Below are positions 1 through 7,119 of a stretch of 54,146 bases of DNA, piece after piece. The DNA comes from a virus. The DNA lies in IMG/VR virus record IMGVR_UViG_3300032242_001353, positions 1 through 54,146 of that record. The stretch is one strand, 5' to 3'. The notes under the pieces were generated by a model. That model was not told the DNA's origin and did not search any database. It worked only from the letters and a program-made list of their open reading frames with translations. The number at the start of each line of letters is the position of its first letter. Position 1 is the first letter of the stretch. A program made the translations under genes and the position numbers.

Positions 1-1506
1 CATCGAGAACCAGTCTGGTGAATAAGCAGGATGTTTGCCTAAGAATGTCATGGCCGCACCTGCATTAGTAAATTCAGCAGCCGTCATTCTACTTGAGAAA
101 ATGTTAAACAACTGGAACTGACCTAGGTACAAATTAGATTCTTTGAATTCCTGCTTCAGTTGATTTACTTGTGAAGTTGCAAAAGCATACACTTCATAAG
201 GAATGCCAACTTTCTTACAAAACATTACCAATGAGAATAATTGTTTCATGGTATTGTTGATGTGGTTATGCATAGAACCAGACCAGTCAATGAACATCAC
301 CAGACCGTGTGATTTACCACCAGGAACAACGGTGACCTTTTTAAATATATCTTCACTGAACTGATATGAGAAAATCTTATTCAGATTCAAATCGCCAGTT
401 TTAGATACTGAAGCACGTTTCAATTGGTCAGCGTTTTTACGCAATTCAAATTCTTTGGCCAGATAAGAAACAACCTTATTGGTCTCATTACGAATTTTCA
501 TGAATTCAGCTCTGTCGTATTGACCGTCAGATGATTTGTACATGGCATACAATTGCTTGTGGTCTACGATAGCAGAATCTAAATCGACTTTAGGAACATT
601 TGTGTAAATGTAACCACGACTTTCATCGGAGACTAATTTCTTCTCATTACGTTTGAATGCCTCATCGGTAAATGATTTTAATTTGTCCTCGATTTTTTTC
701 TCATCATCATAAACACCACGGCCTTTTACTTGGTCTTTTTTAGATGTTTCACCGTCATCACTGGTGTCATCATCATCGGTACCTTTAGATGATTCATCTT
801 CACTTTCTTCATCACCAGAAGAACCAGATTGACTAGAATTTTGATATTGGCCATCTTCATCTTCATCAAATGAATCACCAAATTCACCATCATCATCTTG
901 TTCTTCTTCCTCTGGTAAACCATCCTTAGCACGTTCTTTTTGTTTTTCTTTTTCCTGTTCACGCATCAAAGCTTCAAGTTTTTTGGAAACTTCAATAACT
1001 TCATCATACGTATCGGTAGTTTCTACCTCATTTAGTAGAACACGCTCTTCAGGAGAAAAACGAATCATTTGACTAGCACCACCTTTGCAATGCAAATTGA
1101 TACGGTCAATCAGATTGTACTCATTGATGTTTGCACCTTTGGTTTCAAAGAAATCTTTTTCGATTAGTTCTTTGTAACCTTTGAGGAAAGATACACGTAG
1201 ACCTGGATAATTGTCTTTTACTTTACGTTCAATACGGGAATCTTCTACAACATTCACAATACTCATATTGATTTTTTCTTGTTTTGCTTTTTGCATACCT
1301 TCAAGCGGTGTGTACAAAGCATGGCCAACTTCATGACCAACAAAAAGGTCGTATAATTCTGGTGATAAATTTCTGTCGAGAATAGGTAATATCAATACAC
1401 GATTTTTAACATCAAAGGAGGCCGTTTGAACATTACGCTGTTCAACAACCAGATTTTCTGTTGCCATTAGTTTTGCAAGAATTGATTTAGTTTCAGCTAA
1501 TTGCAT
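1..1506 (-). CDS. CobT-like vWA-domain protein with HExxH metallopeptidase motif (3' end outside window)
   Basis: Open from ATG at 1506 to the window edge (at least 502 codons, no stop). About 50 residues in is HEVGHAL, a zinc-peptidase HExxH motif, followed by an EDSRIER segment that could give the third ligand. The middle (about positions 720-950) is a low-complexity Asp/Glu/Ser-rich linker. Near positions 255-305 is a vWA MIDAS signature, FIDWSGSM (DxSxS). This architecture is familiar from aquatic T4-like phages, where a CobT-like vWA protein pairs with a MoxR/CobS-type AAA+ ATPase. The partner is expected just beyond the left edge. The start is supported by GAGG eight bases upstream and a sigma-70-like promoter at 1536-1564. 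The substrate is unknown. Confidence 0.85.
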   Translation of the reverse strand, partial: MQLAETKSILAKLMATENLVVEQRNVQTASFDVKNRVLILPILDRNLSPELYDLFVGHEVGHALYTPLEGMQKAKQEKINMSIVNVVEDSRIERKVKDNYPGLRVSFLKGYKELIEKDFFETKGANINEYNLIDRINLHCKGGASQMIRFSPEERVLLNEVETTDTYDEVIEVSKKLEALMREQEKEKQKERAKDGLPEEEEQDDDGEFGDSFDEDEDGQYQNSSQSGSSGDEESEDESSKGTDDDDTSDDGETSKKDQVKGRGVYDDEKKIEDKLKSFTDEAFKRNEKKLVSDESRGYIYTNVPKVDLDSAIVDHKQLYAMYKSSDGQYDRAEFMKIRNETNKVVSYLAKEFELRKNADQLKRASVSKTGDLNLNKIFSYQFSEDIFKKVTVVPGGKSHGLVMFIDWSGSMHNHINNTMKQLFSLVMFCKKVGIPYEVYAFATSQVNQLKQEFKESNLYLGQFQLFNIFSSRMTAAEFTNAGAAMTFLGKHPAYSPDWFSM

Positions 1507-1535
1507 TTTGAATGCCTCATGAATTAAGAATACGT

Positions 1536-1564
1536 ATTATCTCACAAAAATCGTATACCGTCAA
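1536..1564 (-). promoter_or_regulatory. sigma-70-type early promoter
   Basis: Minus strand reads TTGACG (1559-1564), a 17-bp spacer, then GATAAT (1536-1541). It lies in the only gap before the vWA gene and would drive it. Confidence 0.7.
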
Positions 1565-1583
1565 GTGAAATCGTAAAATGGTA

Positions 1584-1599
1584 GTTGTTTCCATACAAC
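1584..1599 (-). terminator. GTTGT/ACAAC hairpin after a small ORF
   Basis: A 5-bp stem (1584-1588 with 1595-1599) and 6-base loop lie just after the stop of the 46-aa ORF and 19 bases before the -35 box of the next promoter. There is no strong U-tract, so termination is a guess. Similar hairpins occur at 2492 and 47444. Confidence 0.35.
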
Positions 1600-1603
1600 A
1601 CTT

Positions 1604-1744
1604 TTACTCGTACTGTTCCTTTAGTTTTTGATACCATTCCATGTCATTTTGATAATTACTTTTTGCTACCCACCCCCTGATAATCATTTCTAAATGGCTC
1701 ATAGGATCAAGTTCTTGTTCTGGAATCTGTACGGCTTCACTCAT
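1604..1744 (-). CDS. Small hypothetical protein, 46 aa
   Basis: ATG at 1744, stop at 1604. The acidic N-terminus (MSEAVQIPEQELDPMSHLE) is followed by a Trp/Tyr-rich C-terminal half ending in KLKEQYE. No family recognised. It is kept because it fits the tightly packed minus-strand run between two other small ORFs and has an upstream purine-rich stretch (AAGGAAA). Confidence 0.55.
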   Translation of the reverse strand: MSEAVQIPEQELDPMSHLEMIIRGWVAKSNYQNDMEWYQKLKEQYE

Positions 1745-1760
1745 TTTGTATTTCCTTCGT

Positions 1761-1928
1761 TTAATGATAAAAAGTTGATGTATCTACTACTAGGTTTCCT
1801 GCTTTTTTTGCTCCATCGAGCAATTCTATGAATGTCAGGAAGTCTTCCGCATTTTCTTCGGTGACTTCCTGCAATAATTCTTCTAATTCTGATAACTCAT
1901 CATTGTATTTTTTGCCGGAATCTATCAT
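1761..1928 (-). CDS. Small acidic hypothetical protein, 55 aa
   Basis: ATG at 1928, stop at 1761. It is rich in Glu/Leu (ELSELEELLQEVTEENAEDF), consistent with a short helical or coiled-coil protein. It sits 16 bases upstream of the 46-aa ORF on the same strand. Function unknown. Confidence 0.55.
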   Translation of the reverse strand: MIDSGKKYNDELSELEELLQEVTEENAEDFLTFIELLDGAKKAGNLVVDTSTFYH

Positions 1929-1929
1929 T

Positions 1930-2091
1930 TTAATACTCCAAAGTTAGGTTTTTTGCAAAATCTTGCTTATATTTGACTTTTCTTGAAAATTCAGCGTCAT
2001 TTTTGTGTCGAATTACCGGTTTTATCGGTGTCCGACAATGTGGACGAGCTAAATTTACAGTAAATTTGAGATTTTTTGTATTTTTCTTCAT
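1930..2091 (-). CDS. Small basic hypothetical protein, 53 aa
   Basis: ATG at 2091; the TAA stop ends at 1930, one base from the start of the next ORF (1928). Lys/Arg-rich (begins MKKNTKNLKFTVNLARP) with His/Cys residues but no zinc-finger spacing. The near-touching genes suggest translational coupling. Function unknown. Confidence 0.55.
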   Translation of the reverse strand: MKKNTKNLKFTVNLARPHCRTPIKPVIRHKNDAEFSRKVKYKQDFAKNLTLEY

Positions 2092-2096
2092 TTTTA

Positions 2097-2432
2097 TTAT
2101 CTCCGCATACTGGAAATTTCTACGGCCTGCTCAGAATTGAAAACCGGCACAGCATTAGATTTGTGCATAGTTGCAATTCCGACAATTTTATCGCCGGTGT
2201 ATTGTTTTGGTTGAGGTTTTGTTGCATTTCCGACACCACTGTCCAAGGATGCGTACTTCCGTGGGTTTCGGTCGTCAGGAATGGCCAGATGGTAACCTTT
2301 GAGAGGTTTAAACTTGGACGCCTTTACCTTCACGCCGGAAGAATGTTTATTCAACCACGCTTGGTATTCTTCACGCTCAGCTTTTGGCTTGAGTTTTGGC
2401 TTAGATTTTTTGAAATGTGTATGTATAATCAT
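2097..2432 (-). CDS. Hypothetical phage protein, 111 aa
   Basis: The protein has a Lys-rich N-terminus (KKSKPKLKPKAEREE) followed by a segment with Trp and Gly turns and a C-terminal half rich in small residues. It resembles conserved unknown proteins of aquatic T4-like phages, but I cannot name a family. It is first in line after the promoter at 2458-2485, so early expression is likely. The long plus-strand frame over it has no comparable support. Confidence 0.65.
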   Translation of the reverse strand: MIIHTHFKKSKPKLKPKAEREEYQAWLNKHSSGVKVKASKFKPLKGYHLAIPDDRNPRKYASLDSGVGNATKPQPKQYTGDKIVGIATMHKSNAVPVFNSEQAVEISSMRR

Positions 2433-2457
2433 ATAGAATCCCCAGTCAAGAATTATG

Positions 2458-2485
2458 ATTATACAGGAACCACCTACTTTGTCAA
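2458..2485 (-). promoter_or_regulatory. sigma-70-type early promoter
   Basis: Minus strand: TTGACA (2480-2485), 16-bp spacer, TATAAT (2458-2463). Both hexamers are perfect consensus. It drives the 111-aa ORF and the small ORFs after it. Confidence 0.8.
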
Positions 2486-2491
2486 GCAGAC

Positions 2492-2511
2492 CTGTTGTAT
2501 AAAAACAACAG
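2492..2511 (-). terminator. Inverted repeat between gene end and promoter
   Basis: CTGTTGT/ACAACAG form a 7-bp stem with a 6-base loop. It abuts the stop codon of the 58-aa ORF on one side and ends six bases from the -35 box on the other. It probably insulates the promoter by terminating or stabilising the upstream transcript; no long U-run follows on the minus strand. Confidence 0.4.
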
Positions 2512-2688
2512 TTATCTTCTTACTAAGTTGTCAATATTGAAATCATCATCATTTTGATAATATTTCATTTTTTTTAATTCGTTTCTTTCATTTTTACTAC
2601 GCTTTTTGGCCTTTTCGTAACCTTTTTCGTAATAATCATCATTCTGGTAATCTTTTTGCTTACGAAATTTTCCTACAGTTTTTGACAC
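2512..2688 (-). CDS. Small basic hypothetical protein, 58 aa, GTG start
   Basis: The frame opens with GTG at 2688, preceded by AGGAG at a good Shine-Dalgarno distance, and stops at 2512. Composition is dominated by Lys, Asp, Asn and Tyr (VSKTVGKFRKQKDYQNDDYY). It is a short charged protein without a recognised domain. It follows the TagD-like gene (2698) by nine bases and is likely co-transcribed with it. Confidence 0.55.
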   Translation of the reverse strand: MSKTVGKFRKQKDYQNDDYYEKGYEKAKKRSKNERNELKKMKYYQNDDDFNIDNLVRR

Positions 2689-2697
2689 AACCTTCTC

Positions 2698-3069
2698 CTA
2701 TTCCATTGTTTCGAATTTAATGCCTTTTATTTTAGCTTCCGGCATATTTTGCATATCTGTATTACTGACATAAGTTATATCAGCACCAGGATAACAAATC
2801 TTGACAATTTTTAACAACTGACAAACAGTTCCATCCAAGTCACCAAACGATAATATCTCATCTACGAATTTTACACTACTTACAATTTCCCTTCGGGTGT
2901 TATAATTCTCACCGATTGAACCACGACACCATTGTAACCACCAATCTGTGTGTATTCCTACAATAAGCCAATCTCCTTTGGATTTGCACTTTTGTAGGAA
3001 TTTCAAATCATCAGCAGTAAACGGATCAAACTCAGAACAAGTTACTATTATTTTTTCTTTTTTTGTCAT
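2698..3069 (-). CDS. Cytidylyltransferase-like protein with altered active site
   Basis: At 123 aa it has the length and layout of TagD/RfaE-type nucleotidyltransferases: SEFDPFTADDL near the N-terminus, then KSKGDWLIVGIHTDWWL and NTRREIVSSVKFVDEI. The family's HxGH nucleotide-binding motif is expected in the first segment but is replaced by T-A-D-D, so normal catalysis is doubtful. The strand-2 block (GDWLIVGIHTD) and the R-x-x-x-V-x-x-x-x-x-VDE block are intact. Its ATG overlaps the TGA of the upstream gene. It may be a non-catalytic relative or act on an altered substrate. Confidence 0.7.
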   Translation of the reverse strand: MTKKEKIIVTCSEFDPFTADDLKFLQKCKSKGDWLIVGIHTDWWLQWCRGSIGENYNTRREIVSSVKFVDEILSFGDLDGTVCQLLKIVKICYPGADITYVSNTDMQNMPEAKIKGIKFETME

Positions 3070-3491
3070 GGTAACATAGTTGGAAAGGCCTCTTTAACAA
3101 ATTGATATGTTAGTCCACTCACACACTGATCTTTCCTGAAAATCCCAATAATAACTTCAGCTTCACGAGGTTCTAGTGATTCGAGTAATTGTATTAGTAA
3201 TTCGGTTTGTTTTCTTGGAGTTATGTTTGCAGAGGAAGGATGTCCTTCTTGAAACAAATAGAGCTTTCGTAATTCTGTGCCTAATTGGCAATATGACATA
3301 CCAGCAATTGACACATCTGGTATTCTGTAGTTCTCAGGCATTTCTTTTACTTTCCATTGATAATTCGGATGGTAAGTTAATAGTAATACCTGATACAACG
3401 TTTTGGAAAGGTTCTTTTCTATAACCTTCATTTTTTCAATCTTTGATGAAGCTTCTTCAAACTCATCAAATACTTCATACATATTTTTCAT
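3066..3491 (-). CDS. Conserved T4-like phage protein (DUF6433-like)
   Basis: A 141-aa protein beginning MKNMYEVFDEFEEA, with a basic middle, a GMSYCQLGTELRKLY segment and a C-terminal VKEAFPTMLP tail. The pattern recalls the DUF6433 family found beside RNase H in aquatic T4-like phages; that name is from memory. The start is preceded by GAGGA in the end of rnh (TAATG junction) and its end overlaps the next gene by ATGA, so the three form a coupled unit. Molecular role unknown. Confidence 0.65.
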   Translation of the reverse strand: MKNMYEVFDEFEEASSKIEKMKVIEKNLSKTLYQVLLLTYHPNYQWKVKEMPENYRIPDVSIAGMSYCQLGTELRKLYLFQEGHPSSANITPRKQTELLIQLLESLEPREAEVIIGIFRKDQCVSGLTYQFVKEAFPTMLP

Positions 3492-4351
3492 TAAAATTCC
3501 TCAATTACGTCCATCAGATTTTTTAGTTTATACTCAATAAAATAGGTTAGGAGTTTACTCTTTGGTGCAGGCTTTGCTTCTTCATAAGTATTTATGATTT
3601 TCTCTTTTATCTCTAGTGGAATATTTTTAAGGTCAATCAATATTTGATTACGTGAAAAACCAGTTTGTGCTTCACTTGACCATTTATCCATGTTCTCTTT
3701 CAACAATTTATCCATTACACCTTTAGTAATAGGTTTTTGTCTTAGGTCACGGACAAAACAATCTGATGGTGAGAAGATATTTGGTATACCATCACCTTTG
3801 TCACCACGAATAATCTTTTCATTTAGTTCAGCCAATGGATTATCTGATTTGACAAATTTCTTCTGTGCAGGGTTATATTGCTTAACTGTGTACTTGCTAT
3901 GGCCATTATATTGTTGTAATTGTAAAAAGTCACCATCACTGGAAATAATTACAATATCTTCATGCATGATGTGACGAGGAACTAAAGTACCAATAACATC
4001 ATCGGCCTCAGCACCTTCAACATCAATTACTTTATAGGGGAAGTTTTCTTTTAGTTCAACTTTCATTTTAGCTAGAATGTCAAAAATCAAGTGCCAATCT
4101 AAATCAGACTTTTCACGTGATTTCTTACGACCTGCTTTGTAGAAAGGAAAATATTCTTTACGCCAGTATTTACGGTTATCACAACATAGTACAACTTCAC
4201 CATATTCCTTGCGGAAGGTTTTCATGTGGGTACGTATAATGTTCAATACCATATGACGTACCAAACCTTCTTCAATCTTGACACCTTTCTGTCCGGCAAT
4301 TTGTGCCATTATACCAGAAAGTAATACTTGGTTTAAGTCAACGAGAATCAT
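3491..4351 (-). CDS. rnh: T4-type RNase H / 5'-3' exonuclease
   Basis: A FEN-family nuclease that removes lagging-strand RNA primers. The metal-binding acidic residues appear in order: VDLN at the N-terminus, CCDNRKYWRKEYFPFYKAGRK (bridge/arch segment), EGAEADDVIG, SSDGDFLQL and GDKGDGIPNIF (the GDxGDGIPN helix-hairpin-helix signature). The 286-aa length matches the T4 enzyme (about 305). It acts with gp61/gp41, gp43 and the clamp encoded elsewhere in this window. A sigma-70 promoter lies just upstream at 4381-4409. Confidence 0.95.
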   Translation of the reverse strand: MILVDLNQVLLSGIMAQIAGQKGVKIEEGLVRHMVLNIIRTHMKTFRKEYGEVVLCCDNRKYWRKEYFPFYKAGRKKSREKSDLDWHLIFDILAKMKVELKENFPYKVIDVEGAEADDVIGTLVPRHIMHEDIVIISSDGDFLQLQQYNGHSKYTVKQYNPAQKKFVKSDNPLAELNEKIIRGDKGDGIPNIFSPSDCFVRDLRQKPITKGVMDKLLKENMDKWSSEAQTGFSRNQILIDLKNIPLEIKEKIINTYEEAKPAPKSKLLTYFIEYKLKNLMDVIEEF

Positions 4352-4380
4352 AACAAACTTTCAATAGTTTCAGTCCGTCT

Positions 4381-4409
4381 ATATTACAGGCTTTTATTTA
4401 AAATGTCAA
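4381..4409 (-). promoter_or_regulatory. sigma-70-type early promoter
   Basis: Minus strand: TTGACA (4404-4409), 17-bp spacer, TAATAT (4381-4386). It is embedded in the last codons of the upstream ORF and drives rnh. Confidence 0.7.
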
Positions 4410-4725
4410 GCGTTTTTTGGATGAATTTTTCAGAGGTAGTTGTCTTTTTTGCAACCATGCCATACCAGCCTTGTGGTATTAATTGAGAGATATATTCGAG
4501 GGGTTCGGAGAGTATTGCATCAAAATTATCTAAGTTAGTAAATGATTCTCCACCCTCTTTAAAAAGGATAACATGCCACCAATCACCCATTATACTTCCT
4601 GGTATTTTTTCACCAGGATTCTTATATAACTGACCTTCTATTTTTAAGGCCTTTTCTTCATAATCAGGAAAGAATGTAAGACAATCATAATCTTCGCTTT
4701 GTATATCATGGAACATTTCTAGCAT
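4384..4725 (-). CDS. Hypothetical protein, 113 aa
   Basis: The start is placed at ATG 4725 because AAGGA lies five bases upstream; a longer in-frame start (4755) would run further into the preceding gene. The protein has a DIQSEDYDCLTFFPDYEEKAL N-terminal part and a central PGSIMGDWWHVILFKEG stretch. No family recognised. It overlaps the 3' end of the GIY-YIG gene, so translation is probably coupled. Its last codons contain the rnh promoter. Confidence 0.6.
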   Translation of the reverse strand: MLEMFHDIQSEDYDCLTFFPDYEEKALKIEGQLYKNPGEKIPGSIMGDWWHVILFKEGGESFTNLDNFDAILSEPLEYISQLIPQGWYGMVAKKTTTSEKFIQKTLDILNKSL

Positions 4726-5131
4726 TATAATCCTTAATGTGAGATTTTCTAACACGTACCATTATCCACGTGTTGTAATAATCATCACTCTCTAGTACGT
4801 TGTTAGTAAACTGTTCTTTAGCTTCGAGATATCCACATTCTCCCTTTGACTTGCAAAGGTGTATAATCTCTCTTTTAAAGTTCTCTAGGCCGTATTGTAA
4901 CACATCTTGCTTCAATGTGTCACTACTCCCATAGTAAGTTTGCCAATCACTTGGTACTTTCACTTTTTTCTTTTTACCTTTGATTTGCTTGGTTTTGGTA
5001 GAATAAAAAAATTTCTTACCTATGTATTTTTTGTTATTCGCTAGATTGGTAATCTGATAAACGAATCCGTAGTTATCACCAATCAAATCTTCAGTAAAGT
5101 CTTTTCTATTATATTGCCAACTTAATCCCAT
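4706..5131 (-). CDS. GIY-YIG family endonuclease-like protein
   Basis: A 141-aa protein with a clear GIY-YIG core: GFVYQITNLANNKKYIGKK near residues 22-40, then a Lys-rich loop, a YYGSSDTLKQDVLQYG segment and the LEAKEQF block with the catalytic Glu. Such single-domain proteins in T4-like phages are free-standing nucleases of uncertain use (homing, or host DNA degradation). It overlaps the upstream zinc-ribbon gene by ten bases. Confidence 0.8.
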   Translation of the reverse strand: MGLSWQYNRKDFTEDLIGDNYGFVYQITNLANNKKYIGKKFFYSTKTKQIKGKKKKVKVPSDWQTYYGSSDTLKQDVLQYGLENFKREIIHLCKSKGECGYLEAKEQFTNNVLESDDYYNTWIMVRVRKSHIKDYNARNVP

Positions 5132-5310
5132 TTATCATCATCGTCCAAATCATCTTCATCCTCTATATAGGCTTCCGACAATTCTTCGATGATTTCACCA
5201 CAGAATGGACAATGTTCAGGTAATTCTTGTGACACTAGTTCCTCCATGAATTCGATATGATATGATGATTCGCAGTTATGACATTCTCCACTTATTATTT
5301 TGTTTGTCAT
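5122..5310 (-). CDS. Small zinc-ribbon protein, 62 aa
   Basis: Two CxxC knuckles (CHNC near residue 10, CPFC near residue 35) make a zinc ribbon, followed by a very acidic tail (EDEDDLDDDDKWD). The acidic tail may mimic nucleic acid or bind a partner. It lies between nrdB and the GIY-YIG gene. Small proteins of this type are common near nrd genes in T4-like phages; role unknown. Confidence 0.7.
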   Translation of the reverse strand: MTNKIISGECHNCESSYHIEFMEELVSQELPEHCPFCGEIIEELSEAYIEDEDDLDDDDKWD

Positions 5311-5319
5311 TGTTTTCCT

Positions 5320-6309
5320 TTAGTTAGCCCAAACATCACCCCAATCACCACTTAATGCACCTTTAGCATAATCAGTAGCACGATTCTCAAAGAAGTTGGT
5401 GTGAGTTGGTGCGTTAATCATTTCTTCTACCCATGGCAAAGGATTCTTCTTTACCTTGAATATACCTTTAAGACCAAGAGATATAAGCCTACGGTCGGCA
5501 ATATAACGGATATATCGTTTAACATCTTCGCTAGAGAGACCGTCAATACCGCCCATAGAAAAGGAGAGATCAATAAATTTGTCCTCAAGCTCCACCATTC
5601 TTTCAGCGATACTATAAATTCGTCCTTTAAGTTCATCGTTCCATATCTCTTTGTTTTCTTCTATATAGGTTCGGAATAATTTAATCATTGACTCTGCGTG
5701 TTGTGTTTCATCAACAATAGACCAAGTAACAATCTGACCCATACCTTTCATCTTACCCATGCGTGGGAAGTTTAATAACATAATGAAGGAACTGAATAGT
5801 TGCATACCTTCAGTAAATGCGGAGAATACAGCAATCTGTGTAGCAGTAGATGCTGCATCAGCACCATTTGAACTGATGTCTGTTACATAGTCATGCTTCT
5901 CACGCATCTCTGCGTATTCCATAAACTGATTGTATGTAGTTTCTGGTAGACCAAGTGTTTCAATCAAATGTGAATATGCTGCAATATGTAAGGCCTCTCT
6001 TGCTGAGAAACCAAGTAACATCATTCTTACTTCAGGTTGCGGGAAATGAGGTAGATAATTATTAACATACCCACCTGCAACATCAATGTCACCCTGAGTA
6101 AAGAATCGGAATATATGAGTAAGGAAATTCTTTTCATTCTCCGTAAGCTTTTTCTTCCAATCTTTAACATCTTCAAGCATAGGGACTTCAGTGTGTAACC
6201 AATGTGATTGTTCATGTTTTAACCAGGCATCATAAGCCCAAGGATAGTTGAATGGTTTGAAGTGAGTTCGTTCGTCTGTTAAATTTGTGTTAACTGCTTT
6301 TTTAATCAT
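5320..6309 (-). CDS. nrdB: Class Ia ribonucleotide reductase, beta subunit
   Basis: 329 aa. Dinuclear-metal ligands are visible in order: Asp in FTQGDIDVAGG, Glu and His in REALHIAAYSHLIE, Glu in FTEGMQLF, and Glu/His in VDETQHAESM. The Tyr of IAAYSH is at the radical position. It provides the radical for NrdA (7120-8904). Its ATG overlaps the stop of the 55-aa ORF upstream. The nrdA - amidotransferase - small ORF - nrdB order makes one operon. Confidence 0.95.
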   Translation of the reverse strand: MIKKAVNTNLTDERTHFKPFNYPWAYDAWLKHEQSHWLHTEVPMLEDVKDWKKKLTENEKNFLTHIFRFFTQGDIDVAGGYVNNYLPHFPQPEVRMMLLGFSAREALHIAAYSHLIETLGLPETTYNQFMEYAEMREKHDYVTDISSNGADAASTATQIAVFSAFTEGMQLFSSFIMLLNFPRMGKMKGMGQIVTWSIVDETQHAESMIKLFRTYIEENKEIWNDELKGRIYSIAERMVELEDKFIDLSFSMGGIDGLSSEDVKRYIRYIADRRLISLGLKGIFKVKKNPLPWVEEMINAPTHTNFFENRATDYAKGALSGDWGDVWAN

Positions 6310-6469
6310 GTTTTTCTTCTTCCTTTTTTTCTTCTTTCTTTTTATCTTCTTTTTTAACTTCTACTTTTTGTTCTATAGATGGAGGAAAATGTGGTTCAAT
6401 AACATAATGGTTAGCACTCCACCAACCGAAAGCACTTACGAAACCATATAGGAACATTTCACCGATCAT
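6302..6469 (-). CDS. Small protein with hydrophobic head and Lys/Glu tail, 55 aa
   Basis: ATG at 6469; its stop overlaps the nrdB start. The N-terminal part (MIGEMFLYGFVSAFGWWSAN) is hydrophobic, followed by EPHFPPSIEQ and then an almost pure Lys/Glu tail. This suggests a single membrane-anchored or amphipathic helix with a charged cytoplasmic tail. It is conserved in position beside nrd genes in related phages, from memory. Function unknown. Confidence 0.65.
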   Translation of the reverse strand: MIGEMFLYGFVSAFGWWSANHYVIEPHFPPSIEQKVEVKKEDKKKEEKKEEEKHD

Positions 6470-6470
6470 T

Positions 6471-7115
6471 TCAATTCTCCATCAACTCATTAACGAAATC
6501 TAATAATAATTTATGTTGTACACCACCATGATAATGATTCTTCATCCAACTGTGATATGTGTACCAAATAGGTGTACTTTCTGGATGACATCCTATAATA
6601 CCAATGTTATTCTGTATTATAGCCATTGGATCACCATTTGAATATCTTGCAATAGTTTTAAATTTACTTTCATCACCAGCTAAGGCACAACCATCAAAGA
6701 AAAACATTTTGTGTTCTTCACCTTTCCATGTTATTGGTAAGGCCTTAGCATGTGGTCGTCTCGTACAGGTATTCGGTCTTGTTATGTATTGTACTGCATC
6801 AACATCATTTAAGATATTAAAGTAATGTGATCCTGCCCAATAAGCACCCATACAGATACCAAGATACTTACCACCATTATTCAGAAAATCATATATCTTT
6901 GTTCCATTGTTATTGAATAAGTGATGCCATGATTCTGAATCACCTTCACCACCAGGAAATGCAACCAAATCAACATCATCAAAGAAATCTTTTTCCACTT
7001 CATGTTTGGTGAATATCTTAAATGTGTACTCGTCAGATAAAGCTTCGATTATACCATTACCACATTGGATGGAACATCTTGGGTGATGCAAAAAGAGAGC
7101 TATCTTACGTTTCAT
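6471..7115 (-). CDS. Class I glutamine amidotransferase-like protein (BPL_N type)
   Basis: A 214-aa flavodoxin-like fold with a nucleophile elbow GGKYLGICMGAYWAG (Cys about residue 89) and the later GCHPEST with the His and Glu expected of a GATase triad. A DLVAFPGGEGDSESW segment forms the oxyanion strand. The overall pattern fits the BPL_N domain rather than carbamoyl-phosphate or GMP synthase. It lies between nrdA and nrdB, so a nucleotide-linked task is plausible but not shown. Confidence 0.75.
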   Translation of the reverse strand: MKRKIALFLHHPRCSIQCGNGIIEALSDEYTFKIFTKHEVEKDFFDDVDLVAFPGGEGDSESWHHLFNNNGTKIYDFLNNGGKYLGICMGAYWAGSHYFNILNDVDAVQYITRPNTCTRRPHAKALPITWKGEEHKMFFFDGCALAGDESKFKTIARYSNGDPMAIIQNNIGIIGCHPESTPIWYTYHSWMKNHYHGGVQHKLLLDFVNELMEN

Positions 7116-7119
7116 TTAG

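Noticed and set aside
2076-2540. A 154-aa plus-strand frame
   Set aside because: It runs opposite to the 111-aa gene and the promoter/hairpin at 2458-2511, has no SD, and its protein is Cys/Phe-rich noise typical of a shadow.
3584-3595. ATAAATA strings inside coding sequence (also near 20330)
   Set aside because: They match the late box but lie within rnh and the NMNAT-like gene, with no gene start at the right distance.
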